From Cryptomeria japonica (lineage: Eukaryota > Streptophyta > Pinopsida > Cupressales > Cupressaceae), in assembly GCF_030272615.1 (NCBI RefSeq), contig NC_081411.1, forward strand, positions 829,058,897-829,122,896: a DNA stretch of 64,000 nt. Reading direction: 5' to 3'. A model generated the notes under the pieces. The model made no database searches. It worked only from the letters and a program-made list of their open reading frames with translations, and had not been told where the DNA came from. Positions 32,754 to 44,455 of the stretch are shown piece by piece. Within the stretch, counting starts at the first letter, position 1. Every line of letters begins with the position of its first letter. Position numbers and translations under genes: made by a program.

Positions 32754-33805
32754 TGTAATGTCCCCTACTTGATCTATTTCAATATATTAAAATTGATTGA
32801 TATTCTTCAATTAGTTATTAACAAGTTCTTATTTATTTTCCTCATTAGATGATTAATTTCATTATTCGTAGTTTTTATTCTAGATATCAGACTCTGCTAC
32901 TACTTCAGTTTTAAGGGAGAAGGGTCTATGTATGTTACCAAAGTTCTTAGAGACCAAATACAACAGGTTCTCTCAAAGTTTATAGATCCAAGCCCTTACC
33001 TTTCTTGGGTCTATACCCTCAAGGCTTATGGGTTTCTGATCCCCACCCTATCTTGGGACTTAACCTATTGCTTGAATTTAGACTGCCCCTCTTTGGAACA
33101 TCTCATTCCAATCTTCTTAAATATTGATAATAATAACATGATTTAGACTATAAGTATACTAATTTCTTATGTATTATGAATATATATGAAATTAAGTATG
33201 ACTGTCATACGTATTGCAATCCATATTAATATTACTATTAATTTTGCATAAGAATATTATCAAGTTTCATATATTAAGCATACTACCAAGCTCATCCCCA
33301 TGCATACCACCAAGAACAAAGATGTTACTGCTTGTAACTTAATAACAGTTATGATCCTATTAATCCATGGTGATGTTATTGGATGCTTTGATTCCTTTCC
33401 TTTATATCTCTCAATGTGAGGGAGAGGTCACACATCTTCATCATGCATGCCCTTTGGCAAGAGACACACCCTTTCACCATTAGCACCTTTTGAAAGAGTG
33501 CAACTCTTCATTATTTATGCCCTTTGAAAGGAACATAACCTTTCATAATCAGATCTGCACTTCTTATTTAAATCAGATCTGCACTTCTCATTTTTCAAAT
33601 TCTCCCCCCCTCAAATGAGTTTCTCTTCTCCCTTTTATATCTCACGTTAGAGGAAGTCACAACTTATCATTTCATGCCTTTTGACCTTTCATTATGTTTA
33701 ATTATATTCTTTTATATTTTAATTTTAATTTTAATATTTATTCTTTTGTATTTTAATTTTATTATTATTTATTATTAAATTATATTTCAAAGTAGGGACA
33801 TTACA
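32754..33805 (-). repeat. Element E 3' LTR
   Basis: 1052 bp, with extended inverted ends TGTAATGTCCC / GGGACATTACA. The right third is T/A-rich (TTTTAATTTTAAT). Confidence 0.85.
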
Positions 33806-34055
33806 GTCCGCCCTTCCCAAATTTGCTTGTCCTCAAGCAATGCAAATTTTAATTTTCTCAAACTAAGTCATGCACCAATATGAATAAAAACCACAAAGAA
33901 TTCACATAGAAAACACAAAGCATACAAATGAATATATGCAACCACAGAGCATACACGTGAATACACATATTGTTATATTTCTTCTTATTAACTTGAATGG
34001 TTCATTGATTCATCTTTAACCTACAGGATGACAAGATTATAGCTCTGATACCATT
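33806..34055 (-). other. Element E internal region (250 bp)
   Basis: It holds a perfect hairpin TTGCTTG-TCCT-CAAGCAA at 33823-33840, near the 3' LTR. On the minus strand this reads TTGCTTGAGGACAAGCAA, a motif I know from the PPT region of plant Ty3/gypsy elements. At 34041-34053 is the complement of the primer site TGGTATCAGAGCT. There is no ORF. Confidence 0.8.
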
Positions 34056-34636
34056 TGTAATGTCCCCTAATTGATCTATTTCAATATACTAAAATTAATT
34101 GATACTTCAATTAGTTATTAACAAGTTCTTATTTATTTTCCTCATTAGATGATTAATTTCATTATTCATAGTTATTAATATAGATATCAGACCCTGCTAC
34201 TACTTCAATTTTAAGGGAGAAGGGTCTGTGTATGTTACCAAAGTGCTTAGAGACAAAATATAATAGGTTCCCTCAAAGTTTACAGATCCAATACCTTACT
34301 TATCTTGGGTCTATACCTTCAAGGCTTATGGACCACTGATCCCCACCCTATCTTGGGACTTAACCTATTGCTTGGATTTAGACTGCCCCTCTTTGGAACA
34401 TCTCATTCCCATCTTCTTAAAAACTGACAGTAATAACATGACTTAGACTATAAGTATACTAATTTCTTATGTATTATGAATATATATGAAATTAAGTATG
34501 ATTGTCATACATATTGCAGTCCATATTAATATTACTATTAATTCTGCATAAGAACATTATCAGGTTTCATATATTAAGCTCATACATACTCAACTCATCC
34601 CCATGCATACTACCAAGAACAAAGATGTTATTGCTA
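34056..34636 (-). repeat. Element E 5' LTR, first part
   Basis: Homologous to 32754 onward. It breaks off at the B insertion near 34636; the rest lies at 60444-60929. Confidence 0.85.
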
Positions 34637-34664
34637 TTGGCATATGAAGAAGCGGTGATAATGT
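34637..34664 (+). repeat. B LTR1, first 28 bases
   Basis: TTGGCATATGAAGAAG... matches the LTR4 start, with the first TG lost or changed. It ends with AATGT, the target duplication of element C, and continues at 42714. Confidence 0.7.
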
Positions 34665-35847
34665 TGTTACTACTTATCAAAATTGCCATTAGTTTTATAT
34701 TCAAAGTCATACTGTATATTCTAGTCGGTTAGTATTACCGAATCATGCAGTCGGTACACACAAAGAAGTTAGTTACAAAAGAAAGCAGTCACAGAACACA
34801 GTATTCACCGAGCTATTTACTGAGTATATTTTTATGGCTACCGAGCAGTAAAGATAATACACCGAGTGAAACGTGTTACCAGATTCATTGAACCTAGACA
34901 CACATATGAAAACATGTTACAAGATCAAGGCACACCGAACTGTCATCACATTGGAAATTGCACATACAAATTTTGTATAATTTTGAGGTCATCTAACCAA
35001 TGAAATATTTTGCATGGTTATTCATTCGAGAAATCATGTTTGTAAGATTGAAGCAATGAATCAGATCACCGACATAAGAAGTCTATCTATACAACATGAA
35101 TTTAGGGTTAGAAACATGTGTGAATGTGAGAAATGTGTGTGCATATGTATATGAAGCAAGAATTATGTGATACATGAGAAATCACATAGTATTATGACTG
35201 TTACAGAGACACAGAGGTCACCGAGAAGGTTATCAAAGAACAGTTGAGGAATAGAGTAAATAGAAGGGTTTACTGAGTTACTTTATGAGTTACTGAGGTA
35301 TGCTATAGGCAAGGTAGTCTTATTTTAAGCACATAGAATCTGCTACAGCATTTCAGATGTAAAGTTGCAGATATTTGTAAAGTCTTATTGTAATATTTTG
35401 AAGTTGTAAGAAAAACCTTTAACAGGGTAAAAGACTTTAATCAAGTCTATAAATTGTAATCCTCTAACCAGGTTTAGCATATATATAGTGTTGTAAAATC
35501 CTTTAGCAAGGTAGATCTAACAAATCTTGTTACTCCTAATAGGGTAAGCTATCAGAAATAGCTAAATATGTAGCTCTAACCGAGCACTCTTTATTATTGC
35601 TGTAGTGAAGTTGTGGGTGCCATTCCCACTGCACTTTTTCTCTCTAACCAAGAGTTTCTGCGTAACCAAAATATATGTGTTATGGAGTGAATCATGTATG
35701 ATTGTTACTCATTTGTTTTAGCTTTATGTTATGTTACAGTAGTTTTTGCTTTATGCATAACAGTAAAGATATTGCTGAGAAAAGGATTTGAAGTACTGAT
35801 TCACCCCTCCCCTCTCAGTACATTAGCTTTCCATATTGGGCCTAACA
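34665..35847 (+). repeat. Element C 5' LTR
   Basis: TGTTACTACTTATC to GGGCCTAACA. The R-U5-like part has TAACAGGGTA and TAACCAGGTT repeats (35410-35600) and GTGGGTGCCATTCCCAC. Confidence 0.9.
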
Positions 35848-35849
35848 AT

Positions 35850-35861
35850 TGGTATCAAAGC
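35850..35861 (+). promoter_or_regulatory. Element C primer-binding site
   Basis: TGGTATCAAAGC, one base from the initiator-Met type, two bases after the LTR. The same variant is found in element H. Confidence 0.85.
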
Positions 35862-35909
35862 TTGAATCTTGAAAAAGGGTTTAACTAACTAAAGAGAAAG
35901 ATCTTATCA

Positions 35910-37262
35910 ATGGAAGACTATAAACAATCTCGGAGGATTGTGTATCTACAAGAAGAACTGGATAATGCAAATCAAGTGATTGCAGACATGCAAAGGCAAA
36001 TGCAAAAATCTCTGAAAGTAAGGAGAAGATTATCTGATGACTTGTAGGATTCTCAAGAGTTAGTGGAATGAATCGAGACATCATCCGAGAACAGTATATC
36101 TGAAGAAGCTGAAGAAATGATTGGAATGTTGAAAGAAAAGAACAAAGCATTAGTTGATCAACTAAAAGCAATGAAAAGAGAACATGAACATTTCAGCACA
36201 CAGATGACTGAAAATCTAGATGCATTAAGGATAGCCGAGGACAAAGCAAGAGACCTACAAAGAGAAAAACAACAACTTAAAGTCTTAGTATCTGATAAGA
36301 ATGATGAAATCATAAGGCTAACTGGTATTCAACAAAAGATGATAGATCAACTAGGTTATGCTCATCATGAAGCAAATATGAAAGATGATGAAAATCAAGC
36401 ATTGAAACTTGAAGTATCAAGGTTGATTGATGAACTTGAAACAGAGAAGAAATCCAAAGAAACATTGAAAAAGAGTTATGAAGCATCAAAGATGTTGGAT
36501 GAGCAACTGAATACAATAAGACCCAACAAAGGTGCAGAACTCGGTTACAAAGGAAAAGACTCTACCGAGAAGGGAATTTGCACTACCGAGAGAGGAGAAT
36601 CATCAAAACAAGCTGGAAAAAGGAATAACATCAAAAGGAAGAAGCCTATTTGCTACTCCTATGGAAATCAAGGTCATACTGCCAACATGTGTCAAATCAG
36701 AAAAGGTAAGCAACTGAATACCACTAAGACCAATGGTTATTGTTACAATTGCAATAAACATGGTCACACATCTAATCAATGTAGGACAAAGTCTGTTAAC
36801 AATTATCAGAAGGCAAAATTCAAAGGGTTTTATAAAAACTGCAATAGATATGGACATAGTATCGAGAAGTGTTGGTTTAAGTAAAAAAACCACATGTGGT
36901 CTGCACACCAAGCAAATACTAGAAGTTACCGAACTCACACAGATCCTTACCGACAATATTTTGCAGTACCATGAGATTACAATAGAAGGATATGGTGTGA
37001 ATGTTGTGGAAGATATGGACATATAAGTTCCAACTGCTTTATAAGGTTTGGAATGAATAACCAAAGATCATGGAGAAATCCTGGTATGGCATGTTTTCAT
37101 TGTCATAAAGTTAGACACTTGGCTAGAGATTGCAGAGATCAACCTAGAGAAGACACTGAGGAAATAAAAGAGAAATTAAAGATGATCTGGAGAAAGAAGG
37201 AAATTGTGTTAAATAAAGAAAGCACCTTACCTACCGAGTTAGGTGCTCCCACTCCAAATTAA
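35910..37262 (+). pseudogene. Element C gag-like ORF: coiled coil plus five zinc knuckles
   Basis: ATG 35910 (MEDYKQSRRIVYLQEEL) is the first start after the primer site. One frame runs to 37262 but is cut by TAG 36045 and TGA 36069 (approximate positions), TAA 36882 and a TGA near 36971. Residues up to about 36600 form a long charged coiled coil. Five C-X2-C-X4-H-X4-C knuckles follow: CYSYGNQGHTANMC (second C lost), CYNCNKHGHTSNQC (intact), YKNCNRYGHSIEKC (first C lost), CECCGRYGHISSNC (intact) and CFHCHKVRHLARDC (intact C, C, H, C). The globular copia gag core is absent. RNA binding is the expected role of the knuckles. Confidence 0.75.
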
Positions 37263-37814
37263 TCAGTAAAGGTATGAAGGGACTGCATTCTCACAAGGTT
37301 AAATCTTAAACAGTTCCTATTTTAGTATGTACTGAATTCAAAATCTGCATAGTAAGATGTAATAGTAAGTTTGAAATTCTATCAAAGTCTTTTGGAGCAC
37401 TTTACAGGAAAACTGTTAAGTTGGTGAATTCCGAAACCCTGTCAAGTCGATATATGAAGGAAATCTGGTTACTCGGTTAAAGCTCAAGAAAAGGGGAAAG
37501 AAAGTTAAGTGAACCGAGTGCATTTAATGTCTTTGACCTAACTTGCACAGAGCCCGATAAGGTATTTTTGAGTACTTAAAGGTTTTTTGTGGTCATTTTC
37601 ATTCACCAAGTTTTTGAGAATAGAGCAGAGTGAATCAAGGTGATCAAACCATCTTCAAAGCAAAATCTAAGGTATTTACATCGAATCTCATCGCATTGAT
37701 AAGTTGGTTTACCGAACTCATTAAGTTGTTATTATCTGTTGAGTATGAAGCATCTGTCGTTTGTTAAGTTCTCAAACCCTAAGGTTCTTGTGTCAATTTT
37801 TATCTAAAATCAAA
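37263..37814 (+). other. Spacer between the two ORFs of C
   Basis: No gene is visible. Near 37620-37800 the sequence looks like an untranslated leader for the next ORF (stops in all frames, then ATG 37815). Confidence 0.5.
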
Positions 37815-40800
37815 ATGGCACCTAAAATCCAAGACCCCATTGTTGTCACAAATGTAGAAAAGCCCTCACTAAAATACTCTTTGACTCCCAAAATTGCGTC
37901 TGAACCGGATGACAAAACTACCTTTTCACTCATCCCGGATCGAGTCTTGTTAGTTGAGGGTGTGAGATTCTTCACAAAATGTTGTGTTGAAGAATTCGGT
38001 CATGTTGAGATCAAAGATGCATATGATGAATTGTGCACAGATGGTAAAATGGATAGAAAGTATGAGCATATCAAAATCAAGGGATTGACTGAAGCCCTAA
38101 CCTATCCTTGTGTGTTCAAACCCCAGTGGGTCAAGTTTGTACTAATCTGAGTGCATGATGATTTCATGTGGCTACAAGGGCAACCATTTAAGATCACTAA
38201 AGAAATCATTCATCTGATCACCGAGTATCCTATCTATGATCATGCCTGAGCACAGAAAATGATATCACAGAAGGAATTGATCAGTTTGACTGGAGTTGAA
38301 TTAGATTGCAGAGGTCTGAAGTTGAATAATGTCACTGATCCTGAACTCAAATTTGCTATTAGAGTAATTGGTTACTGTTTCTTCCAATTGGCAAGGGAAA
38401 ACATTGTACCCTGTGCGGTAGTGGACTTAGCATACAAAATTGTTAAGAAAGGCATGAAAATTGACTTGTGTGAAGTATTGCTGAAGAACTTGTTTGAAAA
38501 TCTGAACACAATCAGGAATCCAAAGAAGAACAACTCGGCAAATACTCTAATTTGGATCACTACTTGTATGTATGTTTTTCTACTTTGAGAAGTTTTTTCC
38601 AATAGTCGGTAAAGTTTTTTGGGAACTACACCGACCAATCACCCATCAGATCAATGACTTCATCAAGAAGTTAGGTGATAACTTTAATGATATAATGGAT
38701 GATTACTTCAGCAAGTTCCAAGAGAAAATGCATAATAGGTACCGGATTCCACCACAACTGGTAGAAAAATACAAAGATGAAATATGTTTTGAGGTCGACA
38801 CCGATTACTGTTATGTGAATGTTGTGGAACCAAGGACTCAATCTTTGTCACCTATGGGTTATGAGATTGATTTTGATATCACACAACAACAAATTGATCC
38901 CTATCTATCATTGCCAAGGCATACTACCGAGCTGAGGTATGGAACCCATGAAGAGGTGAAGGAAAAAGTAAAAATGAGCATTGTAGTACCTAAGGCTACA
39001 AGAAAAGCTACAAAGATGATTAAGGCATTAACTGAGAAATTTGGAGAAGAGTCTTCCTCCACACCTATCAAAGGAGTTCTAGCCATCATCGAAGAGGAGA
39101 CAGAAGCCCAAGAAGCAGCCATAACACTTAGCACTGAATTGCCTAAGGGAAAAGTGTTGAAGAGAAAGAAACAGGACACTTCAATGGCTCTACCGACCCC
39201 TCCAACAAAGAGACCTAACACAAGGGCATCTGCTGCATCACTGAGTAAGAAACAAAAGACTATTGTCATTCCTAAGGTAACTAGAACTTACAAGAAATCT
39301 ACTCGGAGACTCATTTTGCCAAAAGAGTCGAGTGATACCGAATTTGAAGATGCAAATAAATTTTAGATTGTGAAAAGTAAGAAGGTAGATGTACATAGTG
39401 TAGAAATTTTTTGCAATAATCTAAAGGAATATGGTGGATTTGGTGGATTCAGATTTGTCAAATATGAATCTAGATCTACTGATGAAAAGAGGCAAATTGA
39501 AGAAGCTGTCATTTGCACACTTCTCAAATTCCGAGTGGTCCCATTAGAAGTATGTAATTCTATTCCTAAGGAACTATATGCACATATTGAAACTAGATGG
39601 CAGTATGCCCTAGACTCGGAGAAACAAATTGGAGAAAGAAGTTTGGTGCATCTCTTTCCTGATATGTCGGTTGATGAAATAAAAGAACATCTGACAAATA
39701 GCCAAACACAATTTACAGTAAAACAAAAGACCTTGAAATTGATGAATGGCCTGTATATAGAAGTGGAGAAGGAAACAAAAGAGAAATGGAAGACCATCTT
39801 TTGAAGAAAGAATGCCGGTGAACAATCTACAGTTGAAATAGTCGATGTCATCGACCAAGAGCCTAATGTCACTGAGCAAGACCCTGCCAACACCATTCAA
39901 ATAGATGAAGATATCATGGATGTAGAGGCACCTGAACAAGAAATGATAGAAGGCAATGCTTATGCAAAACTTGTCTCCAGTGAATCTATTTTGGAACAAG
40001 TTCAGCCTTACCCACCGATCAATCAACCTGCTACAATCGAAGCTCCTCAGGATATAGGTGAAGGAATCGAAGGTCCAAAGTCTATAGCAGAAGGTACTTC
40101 ACAAGAACAAACCTCTCAAGCATCTTCTAGCATGGAAAATGTTACAGCTGAGACACTAAGCACCGAGACACTGAAGGACACTACCAAGGCTAAAGTAACC
40201 GACCAAAGTGTTGTCTCTACCGAGCAACCTACCAAGGGTCCTCAAGCCTCTCAAGCTATTGTAGTGGTTCACCTGGTGAAAGGTAAAGAAAAGAAGTTGA
40301 AAAAGCATAGTTTCAAAATTGATTTATCAAAACCAATAGTGTTGCCCAATGTAGACATCTCCAAATTGAAAGGGCAAGCACTCACTAAATTTGCTGAACT
40401 ATGCAAAGTAAAGGCCGAACAGGAGAAGCAACTAGCCATACAGAAGAAGAATAAAGTACTTTAGAAGGTAAAGACCTTACTATCAAATATGATACCTTCA
40501 GCTACAGTATCAACCGATGCAGCCATCCATATTCAATTGGATGAACTCCTAAATCAGATTGAGACATCTGGAGTAGATGCATCTGAATACTTGAGTAAAC
40601 TAAAAGACAAGGAGCTAACTGCTAAAATGATAGAGGAAGCACATAAATCCAATGCTGTTGGCAAGGTAAAACTTGTCAAATTTATTGTTGAGTTGTCCCC
40701 TCAACTCAAGCACATTCTTTTATTATTTCAGAAACTTTGCACATTTTCTCTATTTCTTAAGGACATTAAGAATAACATAGAAGCAATTGAGAAAGAGATC

Positions 40801-41172
40801 ACCGATCTCTCAAATAAGTTGACCCTCAAGCCCAATTCAGTTTAGAATATTTATACTAAGCTACAAAAGCTCATGGCTCAATAATTGGAACTGAGGAATG
40901 AAGAACACAAGATCAGGATGGACATAATGACACTTCAAACATTATTCCTTCCTCACCTTTCATCCATTCAAGAACAGCTAAACTGAGCCACTTATCTCTC
41001 TACTACACAAGAGGGAAGCACTTTAGATGACTTAATTTCATTATTGGCTGATATTAATGCACATAATTCTTTAATGGATAGTGTAAAGGATGCACTCTCT
41101 GTCACTCTCACCAAAGCCAAGACAAAGTACAAATCCATTTTTGATCAGTTGCCACCTCCCAATGGTAACTAA
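37815..41172 (+). pseudogene. Element C unknown ORF2, ~1,120 codons, broken
   Basis: ATG 37815 opens MAPKIQDPIVVTNVEKPS. The frame runs to about 38580 with stops at 38148 and near 38247. A single frameshift follows around 38572-38588, and the next frame then continues to TAA 41170 with stops at 39364, 39802, 40462, 40843 and two more after 40880. Visible parts are a globular N-terminal half (GVELDCRGLKLNNVTDPEL, FAIRVIGYCFFQLARE), a basic nuclear-signal-like stretch (GKVLKRKKQD, TPPTKRPNTRA), a second globular part (39370-39800), a T/E/P/Q-rich linker (39820-40250) and a C-terminal coiled coil (40350-41150). I do not recognise a family. A distant relation to plant transposon-associated ORFs is conceivable but not shown. 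No catalytic motif of pol is present. Confidence 0.7.
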
Positions 41173-41524
41173 ATTTTGATGTTTGCCAAAAAGGGGGAGT
41201 ATATCATATATCTTTAGAGTATATATAGCATCAAAGTACACAGGGGGAGTGTATAGTATTCAAAGTATCAAACAACCGGAGTGTAGTATACAGGGGGAGT
41301 ATACCGAGCAGAGAGCAGTGAATCGAGCAAGGAACAGAGGAAAGAACAATGATTATAGAGTTTTGTACAACATATTGATAAGGGGAGTATATTTGATTAT
41401 ACTATTTCATTGACTAATGTATATACTGCATGTTTAGTCAAATTTTGTAAAGTATATAGATTTTTGAGTAATGACTTTGAAAGTAGTTTTGTCAAACATC
41501 TCAACTAACGTCAAAAGGGGAGAT
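41173..41524 (+). other. Element C 3' UTR with four PPT-like tracts
   Basis: GGGGGAGTATA-like words occur near 41193, 41242, 41292 and 41383, embedded in TATA-rich repeats. The functional PPT AAAAGGGGAGAT abuts the LTR at 41513-41524. Confidence 0.7.
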
Positions 41525-42708
41525 TGTTACTACTTATCAAAATTGCCATTAGTTTTATATTCAAAGTCATAATGTATATTCTAGTCAGTTAGTATTACCG
41601 AATCATGCAGTCGGTACACACAGAGAAGTCAGTTACAGAAGAAAGTAGTCAAAGAACACAGTATTCACCGAGCTATTTACCGAGTATCTTTTTATGGCTA
41701 CCGAGCAGTAAAGATAATACACTGAGTGAAACGTGTTACCAGATTCATTGAACCTGGACACACATATGAAAACGTGTTACAAGATCGAGGCACGCCGAAC
41801 TGTCATCACATTGGAAATTGCACATACAGATTTTGTATAATTTTGAGGTCATCTAACCAATGAAATATTTTGCATGGTTATTCATTTGAGAAATCATGTT
41901 TGTAAGATCGAAGCAATGAATCAGATCACCGACATAAGAAGTCTATTTATATAGCATGAATTTAGGGTTAGAAACATGTGTGAATGTGAGAAATGTGTGT
42001 GCATATGTATATGAAGCAAGACTTATGTGATACATGAGAAATCACAGAGTATTATGACTGTTATAGAGACACAGAGGTCACTAAGAAGGTTATCAGAAAA
42101 CAGTCGAGGAACAGAGTAAATAGAAGGGTTTATCAAGTTACTTTATGAGTTATTGAGGTATGCTATAGGCAAGGTAATCTTATTTTAAGAACATAGAATC
42201 TGCTACAACATTTCAGATGTAAAGTTGCAGATATTTGTAAAGTCTTATTGTAATATTTTGAAGTTGTAAGAGAAACCTTTAATAGGGTAAAAGACTCTAA
42301 TCAAGTCTATAAATTGTAAATCCTCTAACCGGGTTCAACATATATATAGTGTTGTAAAATCCTTTAGCAAGGTAGATCTAATAGATCTTGTTACTCCTAA
42401 TAGGGTAAGCTATCAGAAATAGCTAAATATGTAGCTCTAACTGAGCACTCTTAATTATTGCAGTAGTGAAGTTGTGGGTGCCATCCCCACCCCAGTTTTT
42501 CTCTCTAACCAAGAGTTTCTGCGTAAGCAAAATACATGTGTTATGGAGTGAATCATGTATGATTGTTACTCATTTGTTTTAGCTTTATGTTATGTTACAG
42601 TAGTTTTTGGTTTATACATAACAGTAAAGATATTGCCGAGAAAAGGATTTGAAGTACTGATTCACCCCTCCCCTCTCAGTACATTAGCTTTCCATATTGG
42701 GCCTAATA
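41525..42708 (+). repeat. Element C 3' LTR
   Basis: 1184 bp, about 5% different from the 5' LTR, mostly transitions. It is followed by AATGT. Confidence 0.9.
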
Positions 42709-42713
42709 AATGT

Positions 42714-44125
42714 ATGTTGTCATTGATGCCAATAAGTGTTGATTTACATAAGTGCTCAAGTAGGTGAAGTGGTATGCACTAGTGTGAATATTGGAAGCGG
42801 TTACGATCAACCAGGATGGAGTGGACAGGTGTCGGGGTTCACTAAGTATGACTACCAGTTGGTAGTCTTAGATCAGCTCTAAGGGTTTTCGGTTTGGCTT
42901 GTGTGGTGTAACCGATGATGCTTTGTGATGAGTTAGTTAAGAAAAAGGATAAAGCTCAAGATGCCACATTATCTATGTGCACGTGAAGGATTTCTTCGAG
43001 GATCTTGCGCGTGAAGATAAAATACATTGAATGTCTACCTCGGGAATGTGCATTTTTCTTAGAGGTATGAGAAAAGCACATGATGGGTTACTATTTTACA
43101 GATGTGGTGAAGATTGGATGATACAGAATGAATTGAGATATGTTTTAGATCGTTTCATTCTATGTAATGTATTTGACGGCTAGGATTGGACCGTTTGTAA
43201 TTGTAAGCCTAAAATGTTTAGGGTTTAGGGTTTATGATACCGACCTAATTGTTGTCTATAAGGTCAATGAGTTTTGTTATTGTAGGGGTTGGCAGAAGTT
43301 GTGTTTTGTATCCACATGTTGGAGATTTGATACTTGCCAAACCAGAGTGAGGAATCTGCAGATTGTGATTGTAGAAGAGAGGAAGTGAAAAGGATCTGCC
43401 TTAGAAAGAAGTGTTGTTATCAGATCGGAGTTTTACCTATTGTCTTCTAACCATTTCAATAGAAGGTAAATCCCTTGACCAGGTAGCTTTAACAGGCTTT
43501 GTAGTAAATCCTCTAACTAGGTGGCTCAAGTTTGTTGAGCTATTTAAATCCTCTAGCGAGGTAGCTCTTAATAGGGTTTCAACCTTTAATAGGGTATATA
43601 GCTATCCCTTAATCGGGTGATCCCTAACAAGATCGGTTCCTAACAGGAACCTTATTGTAAAGTCTTTAACCAGACTAGGCTCCTAACAAAGCAGACTTCA
43701 AAAGAGTTCACAAACAAGATTATGGGTATTCATCCCCACCATGGGTTTTCCCATTTGGGTTTCCACGTGAAAAATTTGTGTGTTATGGGCTATGAGTTTT
43801 TCATGTGATGATTGTGTGATTCTAATTAAGTTAGATATGCATGTAGTGTTAAATGGTTGTGGTATTATTGATACAGATCATGCATGATTATATCAGTGAA
43901 GTAGTCATCAAGATTTGAGATCTGTTGAATGCTATTTGATATATTTTTGTTCAACCGGTTTAGCTGTCTAAAGTATCCGTGTTTAATCGGTATTGCTATG
44001 GTTAAGTTCATTGGTGAAGAAAACCAGTTACCTGTTTTTTGATATGACAAAGTGTTGAAGCAAGTTTTTGTGTGTAATGATTCCCCCCCCCAGTACCAGC
44101 TAGAATCTTAGTAGTTCATCATTAT
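42714..44125 (+). repeat. B LTR1, main part
   Basis: It resumes after element C with ATGTTGTCATTGATGCC and is closest to LTR4 (59075-60442). It holds the TTTAGGGTTTAGGG word, AACCAGGTAG-type repeats and the CATGGGTTTTCCCATTTGGG core. The end is slightly shortened before the primer site. Confidence 0.85.
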
Positions 44126-44137
44126 TGGTATTAGAGC
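44126..44137 (+). promoter_or_regulatory. B1 primer-binding site
   Basis: TGGTATTAGAGC, one change from the perfect site. Confidence 0.8.
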
Positions 44138-44194
44138 ACATCCAGGTCCTCGATGATATAAGCTTAATCGCTTGAGGCAAAAGATCCTTCTTTA

Positions 44195-44455
44195 ATGATG
44201 AAGAGGGAAGGTCCTAAGTTCAACACGGACAACTTTACAATATGGAAGGATAGGATGAAGATATATATCAGGAGTTTGGGTGCACAACATTGGAGCTATG
44301 TTGAGAATGCCTATGTGATCCACACTGGCACTCTAACTGATAATTAGAAAAGAGAGATACAAGAAAATGGGCAAGTCATGGAAGCCCTCATTAGTAGCTT
44401 GTCCGACGTAGAGTTCATTGATGTACAAGATAAGGACAATCCTAAAGAGGCATAA
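44195..44455 (+). pseudogene. B1 gag fragment
   Basis: It begins MMKREGPKFNTDNFTIW and matches the B2 gag for about 85 codons, with an in-frame TAG at 44344. At about 44447 it passes directly into the middle of LTR2. Both partners have GAGGCATAAGAAGAT at the junction, so the join may have used microhomology. Confidence 0.8.

Larger units (their letters stand above)
34665..42708 (+). mobile_element. Element C: non-autonomous LTR element with unknown large ORF
   Basis: LTRs of 1183 and 1184 bp (34665-35847 and 41525-42708) are flanked by AATGT (34660-34664 and 42709-42713). They differ at roughly 55-60 positions by eye (about 5%), so C is clearly older than T or N. A primer site TGGTATCAAAGC follows the 5' LTR and AAAAGGGGAGAT precedes the 3' LTR. 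Inside are a gag-like ORF made of coiled coil and zinc knuckles, and a second ORF of about 1,120 codons without similarity to pol that I can see. Confidence 0.9.

Noticed and set aside
37815-41172. Envelope-like gene in element C
   Set aside because: No signal peptide or clear membrane segments, and a nuclear-type basic stretch; nothing supports a surface protein.
43213-43235. Interstitial telomere repeat (TTTAGGG twice)
   Set aside because: Only two units, present at the same site in all B LTRs (also near 44660, 50512 and 59595), so it is an LTR word, perhaps a telo-box.
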